Assembly (NCBI GenBank): GCA_900544675.1
Contig: UQVZ01000019.1
Location: 12,003 to 76,002 of the forward strand
DNA: 64,000 bases
Reading direction: 5' to 3'
DNA from: an uncultured Bacteroides sp.
GTDB taxonomy: Bacteria; Bacteroidota; Bacteroidia; Bacteroidales; Bacteroidaceae
Every line of letters starts with the position of its first letter. Position 1 is the stretch's first letter. The notes below the pieces were generated by a model. That model searched no databases. It was not told the DNA's origin and worked only from the letters and a program-made list of their open reading frames with translations. Of the stretch, positions 8,049 to 16,663 are shown in pieces. Made by a program: the position numbers and the translations under genes.

Positions 8049-8984
8049 TTGGAAAAAGGATTAGTCATTAAGAACACAGGAAGCTGGTATGTGGTGAAAA
8101 CCGAAGAGGGTCGGCTGGTAGAATGCAAGATAAAGGGAAATTTCCGTCTGAAAGGCATCCGGAGCACCAACCCTATTGCGGTGGGCGACCGCGTGCAAAT
8201 CGTTCTCAACCCCGAAGGCACCGCCTTTATCACTGAAATAGACGACCGCAAGAACTACATCATCCGGAAGGCTTCGAACCTCTCCAAACAATCGCACATC
8301 ATTGCCGCCAATCTTGACTTGTGTATGCTGGTGGTCACCGTGAACTATCCCGAAACCTCTACTATCTTCATCGACCGATTTTTGGCCTCTGCCGAAGCCT
8401 ACCGAGTGCCGGTAGCCTTGGTATTCAACAAGACCGACCTGTACTCGGAAGACGAATTACGCTACCTCGACGGACTAATCCACCTCTATACCCACATCGG
8501 TTACCCTTGTTTCCGTATCTCCGCCCTTACCCAAGAAGGTATCGACCAAATAAAAGATGAGCTAAAAGGGAAAGTCACGCTCTTTTCCGGACATTCGGGC
8601 GTAGGGAAATCGACACTCATCAACGCCATCCTGCCCGACCAACACCTGAAGACAGGAGAAATATCGGTTGCACATAACAAAGGCATGCACACCACGACTT
8701 TCTCGGAAATGTTCCCCGTAGAAAGCGACGGATACATCATCGATACACCGGGCATTAAGGGCTTCGGCACCTTCGACATGAAAGATGAGGAAGTAGGGCA
8801 TTACTTTAAAGAAATTTTCGAATTTTCGGCTCATTGCAAATACGGAAACTGCACCCACCGGCACGAGCCGGGATGTGCCGTACGTGAAGCCGTAGAGAAC
8901 CATTACATCAGCGAGTCGCGCTACGCCTCTTACCTGAACATCCTGGAAGACAAGGAAGAAGGCAAATACCGGGCGGCTTTCTGA
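8049..8984 (+). CDS. rsgA: small ribosomal subunit biogenesis GTPase RsgA
   Basis: Circularly permuted GTPase that checks late 30S maturation. In the 311 residues: an OB fold (about 1-70), NKTD (G4) at 127-130, then the P-loop GHSGVGKST at 181-189, DTPG at 232-235, and a zinc site with Cys263, Cys268, His270 and Cys276. The frame opens with TTG at 8049 in a sequence (EKGLVIKNTGSWY) that looks like the true N-terminus of the family. No in-frame ATG lies near it, so a TTG start is likely. The MFS gene follows after 21 bases. Confidence 0.92.
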   Translation: MEKGLVIKNTGSWYVVKTEEGRLVECKIKGNFRLKGIRSTNPIAVGDRVQIVLNPEGTAFITEIDDRKNYIIRKASNLSKQSHIIAANLDLCMLVVTVNYPETSTIFIDRFLASAEAYRVPVALVFNKTDLYSEDELRYLDGLIHLYTHIGYPCFRISALTQEGIDQIKDELKGKVTLFSGHSGVGKSTLINAILPDQHLKTGEISVAHNKGMHTTTFSEMFPVESDGYIIDTPGIKGFGTFDMKDEEVGHYFKEIFEFSAHCKYGNCTHRHEPGCAVREAVENHYISESRYASYLNILEDKEEGKYRAAF

Positions 8985-9005
8985 CCTATAAAACAACACC
9001 ACTTC

Positions 9006-10469
9006 ATGAAAACACGACCGACCAAGATGAGCAATTTCCGCTGGCTCATCTGCTTTATGCTATTTGCGGCAACCACCATCAACTACATGGACCGCCAAGT
9101 GCTCTCGCTCACATGGAAAGACTTCATCGCCCCTGAATTTCACTGGACCGACACCGACTATGGATTCATAGCCGGCGTGTTCGCCATTGTCTATGCGTTG
9201 GGAATGCTTTTTGCCGGACGCATCATCGACTGGATGGGCACCCGCAAAGGTTACCTGTGGACCATCGGCATCTGGTCGCTGGGAGCCTGCCTGCACGCCT
9301 TTTGCGGAATAGCCACCGAATGGTGGGTAGGGGTAGAGAACGTAGAAGCCCTGAAACAGGCAGAAGCCGGCTCGGCACTGGCTTTGAGCATTGCCACGGT
9401 GAGCGTGTATTTCTTCATCGCCGCCCGCTGCATCCTTGCCATCGGCGAGGCGGGCAACTTCCCCGTAGCCACCAAAGTGGCGGCAGAATATTTCCCGAAA
9501 AAAGACCGTGCCTTCCCTACCAGCATCTACAATAGCGGAGCAGCCATCGGCGCACTGATAGCGCCGGTAAGCATCCCGTCATTGGCAAGCTATTTCCGCG
9601 ATTTGGGCGTAGGCAACGGCTGGGAAATGGCATTCGTCATCATCGGCGCACTGGGATTCGTATGGATGGGTTTCTGGGTATTCCTCTACAAGCATCCGCG
9701 TGAAAACCGCTGGGTGAACAGTGCCGAACTGGCGTACATCGAGCAAGACCGCGAGGAAGAAGCGGCACAAACACCTGCAACTCCCGATGCCGAACTCCCC
9801 AAAATGTCGTTCCTGCAATGTATCCGATACAAACAGGCGTGGGCTTTCGCCGTAGGAAAGTTTCTGACCGACGGTATCTGGTGGTTCTTCCTGTTTTGGA
9901 CACCAGCCTATCTGAGCGATGTCTATCACCTGCCTTCCAACGCCCCGATGGCACAATTGCTCATCTTCGTACTTTATGCCATTACGATGCTCTCCATCAT
10001 CGGAGGCTGGCTTCCTACCTATTTTGTGGAAAAGAAAGGAATGAATCCCTATAAAGGACGCATGCGGGCAATGCTCATCTTCGCGTTCTTCCCTATCCTG
10101 ACCTTGCTTGCCCAACCGCTGGGAGCCTACTCGTACTGGTATCCTATCATCATCATCGGCATTGCCGGAGCTGCCCACCAAGCCTGGTCATCGAACATCT
10201 ACTGCACCCTGAGCGACATGTTTCCGCAAAACGCCATCGCTACCATCATCGGGTTCGGAGGAATGGCGGGCGGTATCGGCTCGTCGCTCATCAACATGGG
10301 TTCGGGGGTATTGTTTGATTATGCCGCCGAAACGCAGCTCGCCTTCTTAGGTTTTACCGGCAAACCGGCAGGATATTTCATCATTTTCTGTATCTGCTCG
10401 GTAGCTTACCTCATCGGCTGGGTAATCATGAAATCGCTTGTGCCCGAATACAAGCCTATCCGGCAATAA
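9006..10469 (+). CDS. MFS permease, hexuronate/anion:cation symporter type
   Basis: 487 residues with about 12 hydrophobic segments; an inner-membrane permease. NYMDRQVLS in the first segment, GMLFAGRIIDWMGTRKGY between segments 2 and 3, and GEAGNFPVATK in segment 4 are the pattern of the anion:cation symporters that include ExuT and glucarate carriers. The substrate is probably a sugar acid but this is inference. The start could be 9006 or the in-frame ATG at 9027. It lies just after rsgA and before DPP-IV without any pathway genes beside it. Confidence 0.8.
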   Translation: MKTRPTKMSNFRWLICFMLFAATTINYMDRQVLSLTWKDFIAPEFHWTDTDYGFIAGVFAIVYALGMLFAGRIIDWMGTRKGYLWTIGIWSLGACLHAFCGIATEWWVGVENVEALKQAEAGSALALSIATVSVYFFIAARCILAIGEAGNFPVATKVAAEYFPKKDRAFPTSIYNSGAAIGALIAPVSIPSLASYFRDLGVGNGWEMAFVIIGALGFVWMGFWVFLYKHPRENRWVNSAELAYIEQDREEEAAQTPATPDAELPKMSFLQCIRYKQAWAFAVGKFLTDGIWWFFLFWTPAYLSDVYHLPSNAPMAQLLIFVLYAITMLSIIGGWLPTYFVEKKGMNPYKGRMRAMLIFAFFPILTLLAQPLGAYSYWYPIIIIGIAGAAHQAWSSNIYCTLSDMFPQNAIATIIGFGGMAGGIGSSLINMGSGVLFDYAAETQLAFLGFTGKPAGYFIIFCICSVAYLIGWVIMKSLVPEYKPIRQ

Positions 10470-10516
10470 TAACAAAATAAAAACTAAAAACTACAATTAT
10501 AAAAATAACAATTACA

Positions 10517-12718
10517 ATGAAAAGACTACTCGCATTAAGCTGGCTGCTTGCGGTGCTGGTGTGCGCCTTCGCACAACAGAAAGTGACCCTGCAAGACGTG
10601 GCAAACGGTACATACCGGCCGCAAAACATCTATGGCATCAAACCGATGCTGGACGGAGAACACTACACACAAATCAGCGCCGACCGGAAACGAATCGTGA
10701 AATATTCATTCAAGGACGGCAAAGAGACGGAAACCTTATTCGATGTATCCACGGCACGGGACTGCCCCATCAAGACATTCGACGACTACATCATGTCGCC
10801 CGACGAAAAGCTGATTCTGATACAGACGGAAACGAAACCCATCTACCGGCGTTCGTTCACCGCCGAATATTATATCTACAACATCCGGAACAACACCATC
10901 GAACCGCTTTCGAAGAACGGGCCGCAACAAGTGCCTCTCTTCTCGCCTGACGGATACCAGATAGCCTTTGTGCGCAACAACAACATCTTCCTCGTGAAAC
11001 TGCTCTTCGGCAACAGCGAATCGCAGGTGACGAAAGACGGTGAATACAACAAGGTACTGAACGGTATTCCTGACTGGGTGTACGAAGAAGAGTTTGCCTT
11101 CAACCGGGCATTCGACTTCAGTGCCGACAGCAAGATGATTGCTTACATCCGCTTCGACGAAAGCCAGGTGCCGATGTACAGCTTCCCATGGTACAAGGGG
11201 CTGGCTCCCGAGCGCACGGAATATGCCACCTATCCCGGAGCCTATACTTACAAGTATCCGAAATCGGGCGAAACCAACTCGAAGGTGACCGTACATACCT
11301 ACGACATCAAGAGCCACGTAACCCGCCAGATGGACCTTCCGCTTGACCCGGACGGCTATATTCCCCGTATCAAGTTCACTTCCGACCCTGAAAAGCTTGC
11401 CATCATGACCCTGAACCGCCACCAAAACCGTTTCGATGTGTATATGGCAAACCCACGGAGCGCGGTTTGCAAAAGCATTATCCGCGACGAATCGGAACAA
11501 TACGTCAAAGAACAGACATACAGCGACATCCGCTTTTATCCCGAAAACATCGTGCTGATGAGTGAGCGCGACGGATACAACCACCTCTACCTGTATACCA
11601 TCGGAGGCAACCTGGTGCGCCAGATTACCCAGGGCAAATTTGAGGTAAAAGACTTCCTGGGATGGGACCAGAAAAAGGATGTATTCTATTATTCGAGCAA
11701 TGAGGAAAGTCCCCTGAAGACCGCTATCTATAAAATAGACCGCAAGGGCAAAAAGACCAAGCTTTCTACCCGCACGGGCACCAATACCGCTATCTTCAGC
11801 ACCGACCTGACGTATTACATCAACAAATACTCCAGCAAAGACACCCCTACCCTGATTACCATCAACGACAACAAAGGACGCGAACTGACTACCTTGCTCG
11901 ACAACGGCAAGCTCAAGCAAGAACTCGCTACCCTGAACATGCCGGTGAAAGAGTTTTTCACCTTCCGCACCAGCGAAGGCGTGGAACTGAACGGCTGGAT
12001 GATGAAGCCTGCCGATTTCGACCCGAACAAGAAATATCCGGTTATCATGCACCAGTACAGCGGTCCCGGCTCGCAACAGGTATTGGACCAATGGGGCATC
12101 GGAAGCTTTAGCGACGGTGGCATGTTCGAAGCTTATATGGCGGACAAAGGCTATATCAGCGTATGCGTGGACGGACGCGGAACAGGCGGACGCGGTGCGG
12201 CATTCGAGAAATGCACATATCTCACGCTGGGAACCAAAGAGGCACACGACCAGGTGGAAACAGCCCGATACCTGGGCACACTTCCTTACGTAGACGCAAA
12301 CCGCATCGGCATCTGGGGATGGAGCTACGGAGGATATACCACACTGATGTCGATGAGCGAAGGTACACCGGCATTCAAGGCGGGCGTGGCCATAGCCGCT
12401 CCCAGCGACTGGCATTTCTACGACACGGTATATACCGAACGCTTCATGCGTACCCCGAAAGAGAATGGTGACGGATACCGGGCTTGTTCGGCTATCCTCC
12501 GTGCCCCGAAACTGCACGGAAACCTGTTGCTGGTACACGGAACAGCGGACGACAACGTACATTATCAGAATTGTGCCGAATATTGCGAAGCATTGGTACA
12601 GGCGGGCATCCAGTTTGACATGCAAATCTATACCAACCGCAACCACGGCATTTCGGGAGGAAATACCCGCACGCACCTGATGAACCGCGTAGCCAATTTC
12701 TTCCTTGAAAACCTGTAA
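10517..12718 (+). CDS. dipeptidyl peptidase IV (S9B)
   Basis: Removes X-Pro and X-Ala dipeptides from peptide N-termini, in the periplasm or at the outer surface. 733 residues: signal peptide ending near AFAQ (about residue 20), an eight-bladed propeller, then an alpha/beta hydrolase. The catalytic triad is Ser603 in GWSYGGY, Asp678 in GTADDNVH and His710 in NRNHGI. The N-terminus-binding double glutamate is present in DWVYEEEF (Glu190-192). These identify DPP-IV rather than a general prolyl oligopeptidase. The start is ATG 10517, with an A-rich upstream region. Confidence 0.93.
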   Translation: MKRLLALSWLLAVLVCAFAQQKVTLQDVANGTYRPQNIYGIKPMLDGEHYTQISADRKRIVKYSFKDGKETETLFDVSTARDCPIKTFDDYIMSPDEKLILIQTETKPIYRRSFTAEYYIYNIRNNTIEPLSKNGPQQVPLFSPDGYQIAFVRNNNIFLVKLLFGNSESQVTKDGEYNKVLNGIPDWVYEEEFAFNRAFDFSADSKMIAYIRFDESQVPMYSFPWYKGLAPERTEYATYPGAYTYKYPKSGETNSKVTVHTYDIKSHVTRQMDLPLDPDGYIPRIKFTSDPEKLAIMTLNRHQNRFDVYMANPRSAVCKSIIRDESEQYVKEQTYSDIRFYPENIVLMSERDGYNHLYLYTIGGNLVRQITQGKFEVKDFLGWDQKKDVFYYSSNEESPLKTAIYKIDRKGKKTKLSTRTGTNTAIFSTDLTYYINKYSSKDTPTLITINDNKGRELTTLLDNGKLKQELATLNMPVKEFFTFRTSEGVELNGWMMKPADFDPNKKYPVIMHQYSGPGSQQVLDQWGIGSFSDGGMFEAYMADKGYISVCVDGRGTGGRGAAFEKCTYLTLGTKEAHDQVETARYLGTLPYVDANRIGIWGWSYGGYTTLMSMSEGTPAFKAGVAIAAPSDWHFYDTVYTERFMRTPKENGDGYRACSAILRAPKLHGNLLLVHGTADDNVHYQNCAEYCEALVQAGIQFDMQIYTNRNHGISGGNTRTHLMNRVANFFLENL

Positions 12719-12727
12719 ACAAATAAA

Positions 12728-12822
12728 TGAAGAATTAAGAATGAAGAATCTGCGTGAATCTGCGTTTCAAATTAAGAAAACATCAACCCATTCTTCATTC
12801 TTAATTCTTCATTCTTCATTTT
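12728..12822. repeat. Family A inverted repeat between DPP-IV and lipA
   Basis: A perfect 22-bp arm at 12728-12749 (GAAGAATTAAGAATGAAG core) is matched by its reverse complement at 12790-12811, with further units to 12822. The loop contains a family C fragment (TCTGCGTGAATCTGCGTTTC). It would form a stable hairpin right after the DPP-IV stop. Confidence 0.85.
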
Positions 12823-12832
12823 ATTGTGAACT

Positions 12833-13678
12833 ATGGAACACGTAAGAAAGCCGGAATGGCTTAAGATTCAAATCGGTGCTAACGACCGATATGCGGAGAC
12901 GAAACGCATTGTTGATACCCACAAGCTTCATACCATCTGTGCCAGCGGACGATGCCCGAACCTAGGCGAATGCTGGGGAAAAGGAACCGCAACCTTCATG
13001 ATTGGCGGAGCGATATGTACCCGCTCGTGCAAGTTCTGCAACACCATGAGCGGCAAACCGCTTCCGCTCGACCCCAAAGAACCTGAACGGGTAGCCGAAT
13101 CCATCCGTCTGATGAAACTGGACCATGCCGTCATCACCTCGGTAGACCGGGACGACCTGCCCGACTTCGGGGCACATCACTGGGCTGAAACCATCCGGCG
13201 CATCAAAGAAATGAATCCGCATACGACCCTCGAAACGCTTATCCCCGACTTTCAGGGACATACGGAACTCATCCGGCTGATAACCGATGAACACCCCGAC
13301 ATTATCTCGCACAACTTGGAAACCGTGCGCCGCCTTACTCCCGTGGTGCGAAGCGTAGCCACATACGAACGCAGTCTGAACGTCATCTGTGCCATAGCCG
13401 AAAGCGGTTCTACCGCCAAGTCGGGCATCATGGTAGGGCTGGGCGAAACACCCGAGGAAGTAGAACAGGCTATGGATGACCTATTAAAGTGCGGATGCCG
13501 CATCCTGACCATCGGACAATATCTCCAGCCCAGCCGGAAACATTATCCCGTAGCGGCTTACATCACGCCCGAACAATTCGAAAAATACAAGCAAACAGGG
13601 GAACAAAAGGGATTTTCCATCGTAGAAAGCGGTCCGCTGGTACGCTCGTCGTATCATGCGGAGAGACATTTGATTTGA
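12833..13678 (+). CDS. lipA: lipoyl synthase
   Basis: Radical SAM enzyme inserting two sulfurs into octanoyl chains on 2-oxoacid dehydrogenases and the glycine cleavage H protein. 281 residues. The auxiliary cluster ligands are Cys36, Cys41 and Cys47 (CASGRCPNLGEC); the radical SAM cluster ligands are Cys62, Cys66 and Cys69 (CTRSCKFC). The C-terminal SSYHAE carries the conserved serine. No lipB is adjacent. Confidence 0.95.
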   Translation: MEHVRKPEWLKIQIGANDRYAETKRIVDTHKLHTICASGRCPNLGECWGKGTATFMIGGAICTRSCKFCNTMSGKPLPLDPKEPERVAESIRLMKLDHAVITSVDRDDLPDFGAHHWAETIRRIKEMNPHTTLETLIPDFQGHTELIRLITDEHPDIISHNLETVRRLTPVVRSVATYERSLNVICAIAESGSTAKSGIMVGLGETPEEVEQAMDDLLKCGCRILTIGQYLQPSRKHYPVAAYITPEQFEKYKQTGEQKGFSIVESGPLVRSSYHAERHLI

Positions 13679-13679
13679 A

Positions 13680-13795
13680 AAAGGAGTTATCGCTTCGTTA
13701 GAAGTTAGAGAAGTTAGAGTATTATACTTTAACTCCTAGCGAAGCGATAACTTCTCTAACTTCTTTAACTCCTTTCTTTAACTTCTAAAAATCAA
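13680..13795. repeat. Family D inverted repeat between lipA and the RsmI-like gene
   Basis: Left arm 13682-13718 (GTTATCGCTTCGTTAG then AGTTAGAGAAGTTAGAG) and right arm 13729-13790 (TAGCGAAGCGATAACTTC then TCTAACTTCTTTAACTCC) are imperfect reverse complements. It lies between convergent genes and probably terminates both. Confidence 0.8.
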
Positions 13796-14485
13796 AAATA
13801 TACACGGGATTTTGGTCAAGTCGGGCAAATGGCCTTTCCATTCGCGCACCGTTTGGGTGCGGATGTATTCGCCTTCACATGTAATGTTAGCCGCTATACA
13901 TAGTCTGGTCTGCGGACGACAAGTCTTCAAAATATCTTCTGCCATCTTGTTGTTCCGGTACGGAGTTTCGATGAAAAGCTGGGTCTGCTGTTCGTTATAT
14001 GCCCGTTGCTCCAGTTCTTTCAAGCGTTTGATGCGTTCAGCCGGCTCAATAGGCAGATAACCGTGAAAAGCAAAGCTCTGTCCGTTGAATCCGGATGCCA
14101 TTACGGACAGGATAATCGAAGAAGGTCCTACCAAAGGCACTACCTTCAGATGTTTGCGCTGGGCAATAGCCACCACATCGGCACCCGGGTCTGCCACGGC
14201 TGGACATCCTGCCTCCGATATCACTCCCATCGAGTGTCCTTCTTCCAACGGTCTCAGATAACCGGAAAGAGCATCGGGCGAGGTATGCTTGTTGAGCGGA
14301 TAAAAGGTCAGTCCGTCAATATCTATATCGCGGTCTACTTTCTTTAAGAAACGGCGGGCAGAGCGCACATCTTCTACAATAAAATGCTTGATTTGCAGGA
14401 TGATTTCCTTATTATAGGCAGGAAGAACTTTTTCTATTGCCGTGTCTCCCAATGTTACCGGCAACAAATATAAGGCTGTATCCAT
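13778..14485 (-). CDS. SAM-dependent methyltransferase of the RsmI/tetrapyrrole methylase family
   Basis: 235 residues. The motif GVISEAGCPAVADPGADVV with following residues is the glycine/proline-rich SAM loop of RsmI, which 2'-O-methylates C1402 of 16S rRNA. The protein is shorter than E. coli RsmI (286 residues) and its N-terminus ALYLLPVTLGD differs from the usual LYVVATPIGNL, so it belongs to a shorter Bacteroidetes branch whose target is less sure. Transcribed leftward, downstream of gldB. Confidence 0.75.
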   Translation of the reverse strand: MDTALYLLPVTLGDTAIEKVLPAYNKEIILQIKHFIVEDVRSARRFLKKVDRDIDIDGLTFYPLNKHTSPDALSGYLRPLEEGHSMGVISEAGCPAVADPGADVVAIAQRKHLKVVPLVGPSSIILSVMASGFNGQSFAFHGYLPIEPAERIKRLKELEQRAYNEQQTQLFIETPYRNNKMAEDILKTCRPQTRLCIAANITCEGEYIRTQTVREWKGHLPDLTKIPCIFLIFRS

Positions 14486-14526
14486 ATATATAATGAACGT
14501 TCGAAAAAACTAATTACTTTCCATTT

Positions 14527-15513
14527 TTACTTCAGCGTCAGCCCACCGAAGTCCTCACACGCCAGCAAGGTCTCGACAGATGCATCTGGATGTTGCTTCA
14601 TATATTTATCGGTCAACTGCATCCCCAGCCATATTCCGATAACAGGAGGAATCCGTTCTCCCTTCAATATCCCGTTGGGGTCGTGATGCGTATAGGCACG
14701 GATTACCATCGGGTCAGTACTCGACAGATGACCACGCTCCACCATCCAGTTCCACAAAGACTGCTGGTTCTTCTTACACCAGTTTTCCTCCTCTTCCGTA
14801 TAGCCCAGCATTTCTGCGTTCGAATCAATATCCAGAATTTGACGCACCACCCAATTGATTTTCCCTTGATGCATCATCACATCGAAAAGCGTACGATGTC
14901 CCGACTCCCATCCGAAGGGATACAGACTCATCAGATAAAAAGTAAAACAGTCGGGAAGAATGCGCTCCGGTTTCATCGAGCGGCGCTGGTAAGCATAATA
15001 ATACCGTTTGTAGAGCGGATAGTCCGCCCCCATATACTTGTCTAAGCTGATTCCCAGCAAGCTGTCTCCTACAACCACCGACTGGTTTAATGCCGAAATC
15101 TGCGAATAAACCGCCGGCACCGGAAGCGAAGGGATTTCCTCTTTCAAGCGGCGGAAGCCTTCAGTCAAGCCTTTTTCTATCGGCTCCATATCGCTATATT
15201 TCTTTTCCGCGTCTTCCATCAGGCGGAACAAAATCGAATCGGAATAATAAGCGCACATACGCTCGTTGATGTTCGGTTCATCTACCCTTCCCAACATCAG
15301 CACATCTTCTATCAGGATACGGGTGGCTTGCGGGCAATCCAGATTCATCTTCTGAACAGCAGCAATGCTGTTCATAGCAGTCGCCTCGTATTGCAACCGG
15401 TCGTAACGGAAAACCTTTATTCCTTTATCAAACAAAGCGTCATCGCTTTGCATGTCCGAACGGCACGATGCAAAGGCAATGACACTTAGTAATATGAATA
15501 AAAGTTTCTTCAT
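14527..15513 (-). CDS. gldB: GldB-like lipoprotein
   Basis: 328 residues with a lipoprotein signal ending FASC (Cys17). The body resembles GldB of gliding Bacteroidetes, a lipoprotein needed for motility in Flavobacterium but kept in non-motile gut species, where its function is unknown. The C-terminal WLGMQLTDKYMK region recalls the zincin-like fold assigned to this family. It begins 9 bases after the fabI stop, suggesting cotranscription. The assignment is from overall pattern and context. Confidence 0.7.
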   Translation of the reverse strand: MKKLLFILLSVIAFASCRSDMQSDDALFDKGIKVFRYDRLQYEATAMNSIAAVQKMNLDCPQATRILIEDVLMLGRVDEPNINERMCAYYSDSILFRLMEDAEKKYSDMEPIEKGLTEGFRRLKEEIPSLPVPAVYSQISALNQSVVVGDSLLGISLDKYMGADYPLYKRYYYAYQRRSMKPERILPDCFTFYLMSLYPFGWESGHRTLFDVMMHQGKINWVVRQILDIDSNAEMLGYTEEEENWCKKNQQSLWNWMVERGHLSSTDPMVIRAYTHHDPNGILKGERIPPVIGIWLGMQLTDKYMKQHPDASVETLLACEDFGGLTLK

Positions 15514-15521
15514 TCAGCCAG

Positions 15522-16379
15522 TTATCCGTAAATGATATTTCCGTTTTCGTCTTTGTATTCATCCAAGCCCTTTTCGTAAGTAGCCATGGCACGGAGGCTC
15601 ATGCCTACGCTCGAAAAACCGCCATCATGATACAGGTTCTGCATAGTCACCTTACGGGTCAGGTCAGAGAACATCACGATGCAATAATCGGCACATTCAT
15701 CTGCCGAAGCATTGCCCAGCGGCGACATGCGGTTGGCAAAGTCGAACAATTTGTCCATACCTTTCACGCCCGAGCCGGCTGTAGTCATCGTAGGCGACTG
15801 GGAAATAGTATTGATACGCACATTGTGCTCGCGGCCATAAATGTATCCGAAGCTGCGCGCGATAGACTCCAGCAATGCCTTTGCATCCGCCATGTCATTG
15901 TAGCCATAGAAAGTACGCTGAGCAGCTACATAACTCAATGCCAGAATCGAACCATAATCATTAATGGCATTCAACTTCTTGGCGCTCTGAATCATCTTAT
16001 GAAACGAGATAGCAGATATATCCAATGTCTTGTTCAGCATGTCATAATCCAGGTTGTCATACGTACGTTTCTTGCGTACATTGGGCGACATACCGATAGA
16101 GTGCAAGACAAAATCGATTTTTCCACCCAAGATTTCCATGGAACGCTTAAATACGTTTTCTAGGTCTTCTACGCTTGTGGCATCTGCCGGAACGATTTCA
16201 CAATGCAGCTTTTCAGCCAGCGAGGAGATTTCTCCCATACGAACAGCCACAGGAGTATTGGACAATGTTATCGTAGCGCCTTCTTCTACAGCCTTTTCAG
16301 CTACTTTCCATGCAATCGACTGAGCGTTCAGCGCCCCAAAAATAATTCCTCTTTTACCTTTTAATAAATTATAACTCAT
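15522..16379 (-). CDS. fabI: enoyl-ACP reductase (NADH)
   Basis: Last reductive step of the fatty acid elongation cycle. From ATG 16379 the protein has 285 residues, typical for FabI. GKRGIIFGALNAQSIAW is the divergent NAD-binding loop; the active site is Tyr150 with Tyr160-x6-Lys167 (YNDMADAK). A longer reading to 16457 adds 26 codons that overlap the promoter, so I reject it. Followed by gldB. Confidence 0.94.
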   Translation of the reverse strand: MSYNLLKGKRGIIFGALNAQSIAWKVAEKAVEEGATITLSNTPVAVRMGEISSLAEKLHCEIVPADATSVEDLENVFKRSMEILGGKIDFVLHSIGMSPNVRKKRTYDNLDYDMLNKTLDISAISFHKMIQSAKKLNAINDYGSILALSYVAAQRTFYGYNDMADAKALLESIARSFGYIYGREHNVRINTISQSPTMTTAGSGVKGMDKLFDFANRMSPLGNASADECADYCIVMFSDLTRKVTMQNLYHDGGFSSVGMSLRAMATYEKGLDEYKDENGNIIYG

Positions 16380-16403
16380 ACGTCTTAAACTATAAATTCG
16401 TGA

Positions 16404-16432
16404 CAAAGATACAAACATTTCCTTTATCCCAA
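16404..16432 (-). promoter_or_regulatory. Bacteroides-type promoter for fabI
   Basis: On the minus strand TTG (16432-16430), 18 nt, TATCTTTG (16411-16404), a full match at -7. It ends 24 nt before the fabI ATG, which supports the chosen start. Confidence 0.65.
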
Positions 16433-16591
16433 CCATTTTCGGCTTACGAAATATCAAATCTGTACGATTTTACCTGCTTCATGGCAATATTGTACATCCT
16501 TTTATCGCTATCCCCGCTCAAAAGTCATTAATTTGCTCATTTTTTTCACCTATTCAGTCAAAAAGTTCACATCTGTTTTGTCTAAACCCAC

Positions 16592-16599
16592 TATTTTTG
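16592..16599 (+). promoter_or_regulatory. -7 element TATTTTTG upstream of the GH28 gene
   Basis: A full TAnnTTTG match 64 nt before the GH28 start, without a TTG at the expected distance upstream. Absence of a -33 box may mean an activator is needed, as for many glycan genes. Confidence 0.45.
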
Positions 16600-16663
16600 T
16601 GGATAATAGCCAAGAGTTTTTCAAAAGGGAAAAAGGAAACAGAAACTTTAAACTATAATATAT

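Noticed and set aside
10736..12676. Long open frame opposite DPP-IV on the minus strand
   Set aside because: Mirror of a well supported gene; no domain motifs; arises from codon bias.
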